A stretch of 64,000 nt of DNA from Avena insularis (Eukaryota > Streptophyta > Magnoliopsida > Poales > Poaceae): positions 157,394,149 to 157,458,148 of the forward strand of contig CM042697.1 in the NCBI GenBank assembly GCA_023614405.1, read 5' to 3'. Both the position numbers and the translations under genes were made by a program. The notes beneath the pieces are model-generated. The model ran no database searches, had not been told where the DNA came from, and saw only the letters and a list, made by a program, of their open reading frames with translations. Positions 1 through 10,404 of the stretch are shown here, in pieces. The first letter of the stretch is position 1; each line of letters starts with the position of its first letter.

Positions 1-636
1 CTCGATTGCTGATGATGAAGATCGAGTTCTCCTCCTTCGATTCCCCAAGGGATGGGGCCTTTGCGTGGATCTAGGTGGAGCTCTCTTGGATGAAGGTTGC
101 AGATCAGATCTCGTCTTTTTCGAATGAATCAAGCCATCTGGCAGGAGGGGGAAGGCTGGCTTAAATACCCCCTCCCATGATCTGGCCGTTGCACAATTTG
201 GGGGCGGATTATCCGCCCCCTGGGAAAACTTCGCCCCCAGGGAGGATTCTCCGGGGGAAACTCCGCCCCCTCTCTGGGGCTGGCGCCTGCAAAACTTGGT
301 GAAGATCTTGGGGGGCGGATAATCCGGCGCCCTCCAGGGGCGGATTATTTGGCCAGACCGAAAAATCCGGCCAACACTCTGCCCCCTCTCTGGGGCTTGC
401 GCCTTGGCGATGAGCATGGGGGGCGGACTATCCGGCGGCAGGGCCGGAAAATCCGGCCAAAACTTCGCCCCCCTTCTGGGGCTTGCGCCTGCTTGGGAAG
501 AGGGAGGGGCGGATTATCCTCCCCTGGTGGGGGCAATTATCCGCCCCCAAAGGCAGAATCCTTTTCCCTTTTTCTCAAAGGGTGCTGCAACACTTCAACA
601 CACATTAAATAATCCTTGATATTGTTATCTAACACA
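1..636 (-). mobile_element. LTR fragment of an unidentified retrotransposon
   Basis: This stretch does not match the Copia-1 LTR that resumes just to its right. Read on the minus strand it begins near 634-636 with TGTTAGATAAC, a plausible TG-type LTR start. A TATA-like TATTTAAG lies near 156-166. From about 637 rightwards the sequence aligns with the Copia-1 5' LTR near 51885-51930. I infer a minus-strand element inserted in the Copia-1 LTR, with its body left of the window. No coding frame is convincing; the open frames at 345-619 are side effects of GC-rich repeats. The family is not recognised and the right edge is uncertain by a few bases. Confidence 0.45.
202..551. repeat. GC-rich imperfect tandem repeat with palindromic GGGGGCGGAT arms
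   Basis: About three and a half degenerate units of roughly 85-110 bp begin near 202, 311, 418 and 503. Each opens with a GGGGCGGAT-type motif. The first three then carry a CCCCCTCTCTGGGGC-like motif followed by GCGCCT. The first and last units contain facing arms (GGGGGCGGAT and ATCCGCCCCC) able to form hairpins. The repeat lies upstream of the fragment's TATA-like site when read on the minus strand, so it would fall in U3. Confidence 0.6.
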
Positions 637-970
637 CAAAACACTAGGGATTATAAAATGTTCTTTGAGAGGTCCTAGAGCATATCTGTCCGTCATCGGG
701 ATGAACCAATTCCACTCTCGATCCATGGGCCTCAACATAACACTTTAGTAGTATTGAACCCATCTTTATAATCACCCTGTTATGGTGTGACGTTTGATGT
801 TATCAAGATACTCTTCCAGTGTTTGTGATTGACATGATCTCATGGTCTAAGGATTAGCATCACTTCGTATGTTGTTATAGCAATATAAACTCAATGACTT
901 TGATCGTAATGCTATACTTCGGATGAATGTTCATCAAACCATTCCAATAATGTTGTGACCTCGTTACTAA
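637..970 (-). repeat. Copia-1 3' LTR, distal part
   Basis: From about 660 to 970 this is nearly collinear with 51918-52226 in the Copia-1 5' LTR. Weaker alignment extends to about 637, where another LTR begins. The piece is cut at 970 by Gypsy-A; ACTAA at 966-970 is the left target duplication. The matching half of this LTR is at 13450-13673. Confidence 0.85.
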
Positions 971-3900
971 TTTAAGAACCCACCCTTATAAAGGTAAGGA
1001 TCCCTATGATTGCAATGCTAGTCCCTGGATCAATGCTAGCATCCACAGTTTAAGATGAAGTACACAGAAACAAAGGTCATTATTACATCGTCATTCCAGA
1101 GATAACATAGTCTTTACAACTCCATAGCCATAGGCTAGTACAAGAGTTTAACTTAACAATATATAAATAGAAGTCTTCATCTTCATGTGCCACAGGCAAG
1201 CATGTTGATGTAGACTCATAACCCTTATTCATCATCAGAGTAACCTGCAACATCACAAGTTATAGCCATAGTGGGTCAATACATTAGAATAGTATTGGCA
1301 AGTGATACCTTAGTAGAATGTTACCATCTAATTACTACATGAATTCTGGCTAAGTTTAGCTTAGGCTTGCTTTGCTCAAAATAGGTTTGACCTATTAGTT
1401 GAAGACACTAAGTTTTTCTTTGACAAAACTTTCCCAAGGAACCACAAATAGAAATTGGTGAACCTTCACCCTTGTTCAACCACAAGTTTTAACTTAGAAA
1501 ATTGGGATGAGGAGATTCTTGATAGCTTCCATGTCTTGATGCTCAAATTGTCCAATAACAGGGACATGGCTAAGTACTTAGATTCTTCCATCTACAGAGG
1601 TTGTGCACTTTCCCCACACGACTTGATTTTCACCAAGACATGACCTTTCAGAAGCCTTCCCTTAGACCAAAATGGACGTGCTCTAAACCTATCATTCCCC
1701 TACCACCAACTTTCTATTTGGCTAAGTTATTGCAACCTATATGATCCAAGCAGAGCCCATAATGCCATGTGGCTGCACTAGAAGCTTCTTAACATTTGGC
1801 ATTTCAAATCCCTTTGTACCTGGGTGGCTTTCCACAAGTGAGATACACAAGGTAAACCATAGAAATGGGCCTTGTGTAACCACTCAACACAAACCATTCT
1901 TTCCATTCCACCCAGGTGTTTCATTCACTTATTTGTTTTATTAAGCAAAATCATAAGTCAAAGACTTAACAATATTCTCCATAGCATGAATATCTTCCAC
2001 CCTTGGTTGCTATTAGCCAGGATAAGCATGGCAATAACAAGTATCTTAACTTAGAGAAAATTCTAACATTACTACAACTACTAGGATTTCCAAAGCATAG
2101 CATATAGATACTTAGCAAAATATTCAAGCAAGCTCTATACAAAATATTTCTAATGCATAGGCAAAAATATTGGGACAAAAATATGAAGCACCACTTGCCT
2201 TGGTAGTTGGGGGAGTAGCAACAATCTTCACAACCACAATCACTATTAGCACCAAAATCTACACATAAAATGATAGGACCAAATTCACATATCAAAAATA
2301 TACAAGCAAAAATATATGAATGCATGCAAATGCCATGTGACGATTTTCTACACCAAACAAGAAAAGTATAAAGTACTGAATCATAAACAAAACAAATACA
2401 CACCAAATAAACCTTATTTAGTCTTTAATTCATTTTTCAAATAATTTCTATACTCAATATAATCCTATAAATGTCTCTGCAAAAATAATCCATTTTACAG
2501 AAGCAAAACATTAAACACATTGCATGGTTGGATAGAATTATTTCTCCTGATTCCAATCATATAAAATTTGCAAAATTTGAACGTGTGGATCAAAAGTTAT
2601 GAATTTTGCAAGTTTGAACATCTAATAGATCTAAATTCTGCTTTTAAATCTAAACACAGGCCACGCGGGATCGTCTGATTGGCGCATAACGGTTCGGGCG
2701 GATCACGCTTGCGAGACGTAAGATCTAAGTGATGATGCACGGCTCAGATTTACTCATACCTCTTCACCCTCTAATCTAATCCTAGCCTCTAGATCTGGAT
2801 CTAACAATCCTCGATGCTCTGACCATCGAGCGGCCGCGCAAATGGCCAGAGTGGCGGCGATGCTTCTGCCGGCGGTGAACTGGCAGCGCTAGGGGGAATG
2901 TGGGGGTGGGGTGGGTCGTTACCGAATCATGGGGACACGGCGATGCCGATGATTGACACGGTGGAGACGCGGGCGTGCGGGACCGTCGGAGATTCCTCGC
3001 CGGAGATGCTCCCGGCGTCGGGTGCTCGAAGTCATCGACAGAGGCGATCCTACAGAGCGCCAGGGAACAAACCGAATGCATTAGCGTGTGCGCGAGAGGA
3101 CAGCGAACTTGGCAAAGCAAACCATAGGCGAGGAGGTGGTCAGACCTCACCGTAATTGGTCGCCGGAGCTCGTATAGACAACAGCGGTGCGAGGAGGAAA
3201 CCGAGCATCCTGGTGGCGATTACTGGGTGGGGTTTGAGGGGAAATGGTCGCGACGGTGTGGGGTTTAAGTAGCAGGTGAGGGCTGGGCGAATTACTGGAG
3301 ATATCAAAGGAATTGATTCGGTTTAAATTCGCGAGGTAACGGGCGGCGACGACGTGTTCATCGTGCGGGATCTGGGGAGGAGGACGACGACATGGCGTTG
3401 GGGCCACTGGTCAGTGTGTGGGGGGTTGGTTCGACGCGGGTGAGAGAGAGGGAGAGGGAAATGGCCCGGGTGGGCTTGCTGGACTGAGTCTGCTGATGGG
3501 CCGAAAGGCTGGCGCAGGCCTTTTCTGTTTTCTTTATTCTTTTTCTTTTTCTTTTTGAATTTCCAGGAATCATTTTCATATGATTTCAAATATGTTTGAA
3601 TTCAAACTCTCTCTGGATTTTTATAAAGTGAAACTTGCACATAATTTGCTACATAAACCATGTTGTACACTTGAATTTGCATTGGCACATTGGAATTTTT
3701 AAATAAATAATGCTTTTATCAAATTCTTAGTAAAGATATAAAAATGGTTTTAAATTTTATACTTTGTTTTGAATCTTTGTCCAAGCTTTTGGAAAACATC
3801 AATCAACCATAAGATCAGATATCTTTGGTTTAAAACAAATAATCTCTTACTAGAGAGTAGCATTGGGCCAATGCCTTGCTTACATAAAATGTTAAACATT

Positions 3901-4007
3901 CAAATGCCTCTTTCTTTGAAATGACATTGAAAAATGATCCTAAAATGATTATGAATGCATGGATGATATGCCAACTTTGAAATCATGATTTTTTTTGGGA
4001 TGTTACA
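971..4007 (-). repeat. Gypsy-A 3' LTR
   Basis: This 3.04-kb LTR pairs with 10405-13444. Its terminal TG (plus-strand view) has changed to TT: it opens TTTAAGAACCC where the partner has TGTAAGATCCC. The inner end is TGTTACA at 4001-4007. An AT-rich half, a GC-rich block (about 2690-3500) holding the TACTTAA-like promoter element near 3265, and a pyrimidine-rich stretch (3517-3557) follow each other. Short open frames inside (for example 2782-3150) are not considered coding. Confidence 0.92.
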
Positions 4008-4025
4008 AATCTAACCCCCTTAAGG
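4008..4025 (-). other. Gypsy-A polypurine tract
   Basis: The minus strand reads TTAAGGGGGTTAGATT directly before the 3' LTR start. A purine run at this position is the expected plus-strand primer, and the same sequence adjoins the Gypsy-B 3' LTR. It overlaps the end of the polyprotein frame. Confidence 0.8.
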
Positions 4026-7000
4026 TGAATCTCGCCCTTGAGATTCGGATTGGCTAGCAAATAGGTGAGGGTGGTCTTTCCGAAGGTCATCTTCTCTTTC
4101 CCATGTTGCTTCTTCTTCAGAATGATGGTTCCACTGAACTTTGCAGAATTTGATAGTCTTTGTCCAAGTAACTCTTTCTGCAGTCTCAATAATTTTGATA
4201 GGCTTCTCCTCATAAGTGAGATCACTTTCCAATTGGACCTCCTCCAAAGGTATAGTATCCTGCAAAGAAGTCTCTTCCATCTCTGGATGGCATTTCTTAA
4301 GCTGACTCACGTGAAACACATTGCGAATGGCAGACAATGATTATGGCAATTCAATCTCATAAGCTACTTCTCCTTTACGACTCAGAATCTTGAATGGTCC
4401 AACATATCTTGGGGCCAATTTTCCTTTTACTCCAAATATCTTCACTCCACGAAGTGGTGACACTCTAAGATAAGCTCTATCACCCACTTCATAGGTGACT
4501 TCTCTATGCTTAGGATCTACGTAGCTCTTTTGTCGGGACTGTGCTATCTTCAATCTGTCCTTTACTAACTTGACTTTCTCTTCAGCCTCTTTGATTAGTT
4601 CTAGTCCGAACAAATTTCTTTCTCCCACACCATTCCATAGCAATGGGGTAGTACACTTTCTCCCATAGAGAAACTCAAACGGTGTCATCTCAATACTGGC
4701 TTGATAGCTGTTATTGTAAGAGAATTCTGCGTAAGGCAGACTTTCATCCCAACTAGATCCATAGTCTAGGGCACATGCCCTCAACATATCTTCTAAAATC
4801 TGGTTAGTCCTTTCTGTCTGTCCATCAGTCTGGGGGTGAAAAGCAGTACTAAATTCCAATCTCGTTCTCAATGATTCATGTAATTGCCTCCAAAAATGAG
4901 AAGTGAATTGAGTTCCCCTATCGGACACAATACTCTTGGGTACACCATGCAGACACACAATCCTATTCATATAGATCTTGGCCAATTTAGCACTTGTATA
5001 GGTTGTCTTCACGGGTATGAAATGAGCCACTTTAGTGAGGCGATCCACTACTACCCAAATAGAATCATATCCTGACCTGGTCCTTGGCAATCCGGTGATG
5101 AAGTCCATGCCAATCTTGTCCCACTTCCAATCAGGAATAGGTAGTGGTTGCAACAATCCCGCCGGTTTCTGATATTCCGCTTTCACTCTACTACATACAT
5201 CACACAAAGCAATATGTTCGGCGATGTCTTTCTTGAGATTATTCCACCAAAATCTTTCCTTCATATCCATGTACATTTTGGTGTCACCCGGATGAATGGA
5301 ATATGGTGAGTTGTGTGCTTCTTGTAGAATCAGTTTCCTAAGCTCCGGACCCTGCGGAACGCAGATACGTTTTCCATACCATAAAGTACCCTGTTCGTCT
5401 TCATGTAATCCTTTGGCTTTTCCTTTGCCAATATTTTATTTAATCCCTTCAATTTCCTTGTCCGTCTTTTGGGCTTCCTTGATTTTGTCCAACAAGGTGG
5501 GTTGAACATCCAATGACATGAGATGTCCTTTAGGCATAATCTCCAATCTGAGGTCTCTAAATTGGGCACACAGGTCATCTGGCAATTCTCCCTTGGTAAG
5601 GCCATTCACAAATACCTTATGGCTTAGTGCATCCGCTACAACATTTGCTTTACTGGGATGGTATTGCAAACTCAAGTCATAGTCCTTGATGAGTTCTAGC
5701 CAACTTCTTTGTCTCATGTTGATTTTTTTCTGAGTGAAGATATACTTCAAACTTTTGTGATCTGTGAACACTTCACATCGTTTTCCCAAAAGATAATGTC
5801 TCCATGTTTTGAGTGCATGGACAACAGAGGTTAACTCCAAATCATGAGTAGGGTAATTTACCTCATGATTTTTGAGTTGTCTCGAGGCATAAGCCACAAC
5901 TTTCCCTTCTTGCATTAGAACTGCACCTAATCCATGATGAGATGCATCACAATACACTTGGAAATCTTTCTCTAAATCTAGCAGACATAGGACTGGTGCT
6001 ATCACTAGTCTCTTTTTCAATTCTTGGAAAATGAGTTCGCATCATTTGGACCAAGCAAACTTCTTGTCTTTCTTTAGTAACTCCGTCATTGGCTTAGCTA
6101 CCTTGGAGAAATTCTCAATGAATCTTCTGTAGTATCCTGCCAAGCCAAGGAAACTATGAATTTCCTTTACTGACTTAGGAGATTCCCATTCAGCTACAGC
6201 TGACACTTTTGCGGGATCAACTGCTACACCATCTCCTGACAAAACGTGTCCAAGAAATCCAACTTCATTCAACTAGAATTCACACTTGTTGAATTTTGCA
6301 TACATCTTATGTTCTCTAAGCTTCTCATGTATCAAACGCAAATGTCCTTCATGCTCTTCTTTGCTCTTGGAGTAGATCAAAATGTCATCGATGAAAACAA
6401 CAACAAACTTGTCAAGGAAGTCCATGAACACCTTGTTCATCATATTCATGAAGTAAGCTGGTGCATTGGTCAAACCAAATGGCATCACTGTATACTCATA
6501 CAATCCACACCTAGTGGTGAAAGCTGTCTTAGATATGTCTTGTTCCCTTATCTTAATCTGAAAATAACCTGGCCGGAGATCAATCTTTGAGAACACACAT
6601 GCTCCTTCTAGCTAATTAAACAAGTCATTAATTCTGCGCAAAGGATATTTGTTCTTGATAGTCACCTCATTGAGTGAACGATAATCTATGCATAACCTTT
6701 GACTTCTATCTTTCTTTTCCACAAACAAGACTGGTGCTCCCCAAGATGAAGAACTTGGTTGAATGAATCCTTTCTGCAATTGTTCTCCAAGTTGTTTCTT
6801 GAGTCCTTTCAACTCATCAACTGACATCTTGTAAGGTCTCTTTGCTATTGGTCCTGATCCTGGCAGCAAGTCAATCAGAAATTCCACATCTCTATCTGGT
6901 GGCATTCCCGACAATTCTTCTAGAAACACATCCGGATATTCACTCACAATTGGCACACTGTCTATGCTAACCCCCTTAAGAGAATTTATCTTACTCCCTT

Positions 7001-8338
7001 TTGATTCAAAGTTAGACTTGAATCTTATCCGTTTCTTTTCCGGGGTTGTGAGTGTGACAGTACGATTGGCACAATCTAGTACTCCTTCATACTTGGTCAT
7101 CTAGTCCATTCCCAATATTACATCCAGTCCTTGGGAATCTAGGATTATCAGGCTAACTGGAAACTTATGCTTTCCAAATTTTATCACTAGATCACGACAT
7201 CCAAGACTTACTATCATGTCTCCACCGGGAGAACTTACTTTTACCGAACACCTAATATTTTCAGTTGGAAACCCATTTCTATCAACAAATGCTTTTGATA
7301 TGAATGAATGTGATGCACCAGTATCAAAAAACCAAGTGTTGGAATAGAATTGAGTTTGAACTTACCAGCCACAGCATCAGACTCCTCATAAATCTCTTCT
7401 AGATTGATGTGGTTCACTTGTCCCTTCTGGAAAGGGTTGGGCTTGTTGGTTCCTTCAACTTTCTTTTCTGGGCACTCATTTGCATAATGCCCTAGCTTCT
7501 TACACTTGAAACATTCAACCTGACTGATATCTCTCTTTGCAGGCTCACTGCCACTTCGACTTCCACCTCCACTATGGTGACTCTTGTGTCCACCCTTGTG
7601 GTTCTTATACTTGTCACTATCATGACTACGGTGATGCTTGTTGTCATGATGACAGTTGTGGCTGTGGTGGTTGTTGTACATTCCATGTTTGTGGGATCCA
7701 GAACTCCCACTATAATCATGATGGGAACGCTTGTGAGACGATCCCGAGCTATGCTTGTCAGAGCTGTGCTTCCTCTTTCTGCTTTCAACCTGTTTCATCT
7801 TGTTCTCCAAGATGGTAGCCTTGTCACAAAGGGATTGGTAGGTGGGGACATAGGCAACAGATAGCTGCAGATTCAGTTCATCGTTCAGTCCTTCGAGGAA
7901 CTTCTCTTTCCTCTTGGCATCGGTATCAACATCATCCGGTGCATAACGCGCCAGATTATTGAACTCCTCAATATATTCAGCCACGCTGCGGTGGCGCTGC
8001 TTCAGGTTATGGAACTCCTTCTTCAAACTCATCACTCCGAATGAGATGTGAACTGTACGAAAACCATCTTCAAAGATAGCCCATGTCACATCCTCAATGG
8101 GAGTGGTGATCTGGAAGTTATCCCACCAAGTAGCTGCTGGTCCTTCCAATAGCTGTGTTGCAAACCTGACTTTCTCTTCATCGGTGCAGCCGACAGTTAC
8201 CAAATCCTTGTTCACCGAACGTAGCCAATCATTGGCCACCATGGGATCAGTAGTTCCTGAGAACTTTGCAGGCCTTAGTCTTAGGAATCTCGTGAGCATG
8301 TCAAATCCTGGTGGATTGTTCTGATTGTTGTTGTTGTT

Positions 8339-8392
<54 letters not shown>

Positions 8393-8512
8393 CTGATTCT
8401 GCATAAAAGTGGTCATCATCTGCATCAGCTGTGCATGTGTTGTCATCAGCTGCTGCATCTTGGGGGTGAGATTGTTGTTGTTTGGGTTGTGGTTGGAACG
8501 TCGAGGAGGCAT
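4020..8512 (-). pseudogene. Gypsy-A gag-pol polyprotein, broken
   Basis: Encodes in order gag, CCHC knuckle (about 7473-7514, CFKCKKLGHYANEC), aspartic protease, reverse transcriptase (FIDD), RNase H, integrase and a C-terminal chromodomain (about 4060-4150). Compared with the open frame of Gypsy-B it has a one-base loss near 7325 in the protease region and in-frame stops at 7101-7103 (TAG), 6612-6614 (TAG), 6273-6275 (TAG), 6042-6044 (TGA), 5436-5438 (TAA) and 4341-4343 (TAA). The RNase H TDHKSL motif and the integrase D-x35-E spacing are intact, unlike Gypsy-B. The product would normally form the capsid and carry out copying and integration. Chromodomains in this lineage are thought to steer integration to heterochromatin. 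It cannot make a full polyprotein. Confidence 0.93.
8325..8392 (-). repeat. AAC microsatellite encoding poly-Asn in Gypsy-A gag
   Basis: A run of GTT/AAC triplets, broken by one ATT, encodes an asparagine tract of about 23 residues near gag residue 45. Gypsy-B has a shorter, more interrupted run at 44051-44104. Confidence 0.9.
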
Positions 8513-8738
8513 CTATGGTTTTCATAAGGATAAGAATGAGATACCCATAGATGCTTAACATGAACAATACATTACATAGACAATCACCAATACAAGCATC
8601 AAAATAACATAAAGTTCAACAACATAAACAACAAGTTTAAAAAGCAAACACACCATAGCAAGCCATCCACATGTTGGATGGTCATTGCGACTCAATAATC
8701 ATAAGCATGGTAAATGATAGATAAATGAGTAGTCATCA

Positions 8739-9548
8739 CTACTCCTCTGCATCAACCTCCTCATCAACAAGTGTAAGACCTGCATTTTCCATAGCGGTCT
8801 TGTATTCCTCGACATTGGTAGTCAAGGCCTCTATCTTGGCCTTAAGATCCCTCTTCTATGAACGAAGTCTCTCAATCACACCCTGCTGATGCTCGAGCTC
8901 GAAGTCCTTGGTCTCTAGCTCTTCCTTCATCTCCCGGATCTTCTTGTTCCGGTCTTGGACTCTCTTCTCCTAGATCTTGAATTTCCTGTCCTGGCTCTCA
9001 AACTTGGCCTCCATTTCCTTGACTATCTCGTCTTTCTCCGCAAAGAGCTTGTCCTTCTCACGAAGCTGCACTTGGAGCTCGTCATTGCTAAGCATGACGT
9101 TGGTCCTATCGGTATCTAGGTGCCTAATGAGAACCTCTAGGTCCTGAAGGTACAGGCGAATCGGCTCTGCCGTCTCTCTAGCAGTATCCTCGAACTCAAT
9201 AGCCTCACCCTCCTCGTCGCGTCTTCCGAAGGCGTGAAAGTAAAGACCTCTTAGCTCTCTGGAGTGCCTCCCTACCAGACGCCCAATTAAATCCTGCATG
9301 ACTACCTCTAAGCCTCTCTCCTTGTCGTCATGCATTAGCTTGAAGGTGATAGCCTCCATGGCTAGCTCAGTCTGACGTCCTGGCTGAGTAACTTTGAAGC
9401 CCCAAAGGTCCTTCCTCTCAAACTTGGTGAGGGGAAGCGTCATGATGCTAGGGAGCGGAAGGTTGAGCACACTAGTGAGCTCAATAAGACGAGTGCCAAA
9501 ACGAGTTCCCTTGAACTCTTCAGCCATGCTGATAGTAACATTAGGCAT
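8739..9548 (-). pseudogene. Gypsy-A ORF B, accessory coiled-coil protein with stops
   Basis: A frame of 270 codons starts with ATG at 9548 and ends at TAG 8739-8741, between ORF A and gag. In-frame TAG codons at 8970-8972 and near 8850 cut it to 192 residues. The N-terminal half looks globular. From about residue 140 the sequence is rich in Lys, Glu and Gln with heptad spacing, typical of coiled coil. The matching Gypsy-B frame (44463-45267) is open where this one is broken, which shows the original length. I do not recognise the protein and it resembles none of the standard gag or pol domains. It could be a second structural protein or a captured host fragment; its function is unknown. Confidence 0.7.
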
Positions 9549-9751
9549 CTATTTTATAAGATAGAGAAAAGTCAGAATCAACATCAATAGAGAAAAAATC
9601 ACAAGACAAAGTATCACAAGCATATCTTTGGCAACAATCACACAAGTCATGGCATACATAAATCCATTATAAGCATCCAAGGTTCAACATAACTTAGATA
9701 AATTTTTTGGAAATAAAACGATAAGTGTGGTGGTCCAACTTATGAAGTACA

Positions 9752-10258
9752 TTACAATCCCATCTCACTTGCCAAGTTGGCTAATAGGGCATCCCTAGAG
9801 GCAATCTGTCGATCCTGATCACATGACTCCATTGCTAAGTCTATGATGTCCTCTCTTAAATGTTGGTTGGTAGCCTCTAACTCTTGGGTATGCTTCTTTT
9901 CTTCCCTAAGGTCATTTTGGGTGTTAAGCATTCTGCACTTGAGTCTATCACCAAGAACCTTGATGGCCTTCCAAGATGCATCCCTTGCAGAGTCAAAGAA
10001 TGTGGTGTGCATTACTGAGTTGGTGACCATGCAGAATCCTGATTCCTTGTGGTTGTCTTCCTTGTTTTTGTACAAGTGAAGTTGCACCCACCAGTACTCC
10101 ACTCCTTCATCCATCAAGGGGAAACCTTTGTACACAGTTGCACCATGTATCCCCATGGCAACCATGAGGTCCTTGAGGGCCTTGGGGAATTCTGTCTCAC
10201 ACTCCAAGGTCATGGTCATGAGTGGTCCCTTCCTCACGGCTTCGTTGATGAAGTTCAT
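9752..10258 (-). CDS. Gypsy-A ORF A, accessory protein of unknown function
   Basis: An uninterrupted 168-codon frame lies first after the 5' LTR, about 130 bp beyond the primer site. Residues 1-95 look like a compact domain (motif VEYWWVQLHLYKN near residue 53). From about residue 105 to 155 the pattern suggests a coiled coil. Gypsy-B has a frame of exactly the same length at 45467-45973; about 30 of 168 residues differ and there are no gaps. It has stayed open although the neighbouring gag-pol has six stops. No signal peptide or membrane segment is seen. I recognise no family. A role in packaging or regulation would be speculation. Confidence 0.75.
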   Translation of the reverse strand: MNFINEAVRKGPLMTMTLECETEFPKALKDLMVAMGIHGATVYKGFPLMDEGVEYWWVQLHLYKNKEDNHKESGFCMVTNSVMHTTFFDSARDASWKAIKVLGDRLKCRMLNTQNDLREEKKHTQELEATNQHLREDIIDLAMESCDQDRQIASRDALLANLASEMGL

Positions 10259-10390
10259 CTACAAATAGATATGAGAAAGAAGATTACAAAAGTTTACGAG
10301 AAGGAAAATACAAGTGTGGAAATTGTTGAAATTTTTTCCTTAGTGGTTTCTAATCCAATCCTAGGGTCATAATCCTATATGCAACACAGT

Positions 10391-10402
10391 GCTCTGATAC
10401 CA
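10391..10402 (-). other. Gypsy-A primer binding site (initiator Met tRNA type)
   Basis: The minus strand reads TGGTATCAGAGC two bases after the end of the 5' LTR, the standard complement of the plant initiator methionine tRNA 3' end. It fixes the element's orientation and the LTR edge at 10405. Confidence 0.92.
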
Positions 10403-10404
10403 TT

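Noticed and set aside
345..619. Open frames of 60-90 codons on both strands near the left edge
   Set aside because: They come from the GC-rich tandem repeat; no protein features are seen.
7492..7864. Overlapping open frames of 93-98 codons opposite and out of frame with Gypsy-A gag
   Set aside because: They shadow the His/Ser-rich gag region. Their Thr/Val-rich composition results from its codon use.
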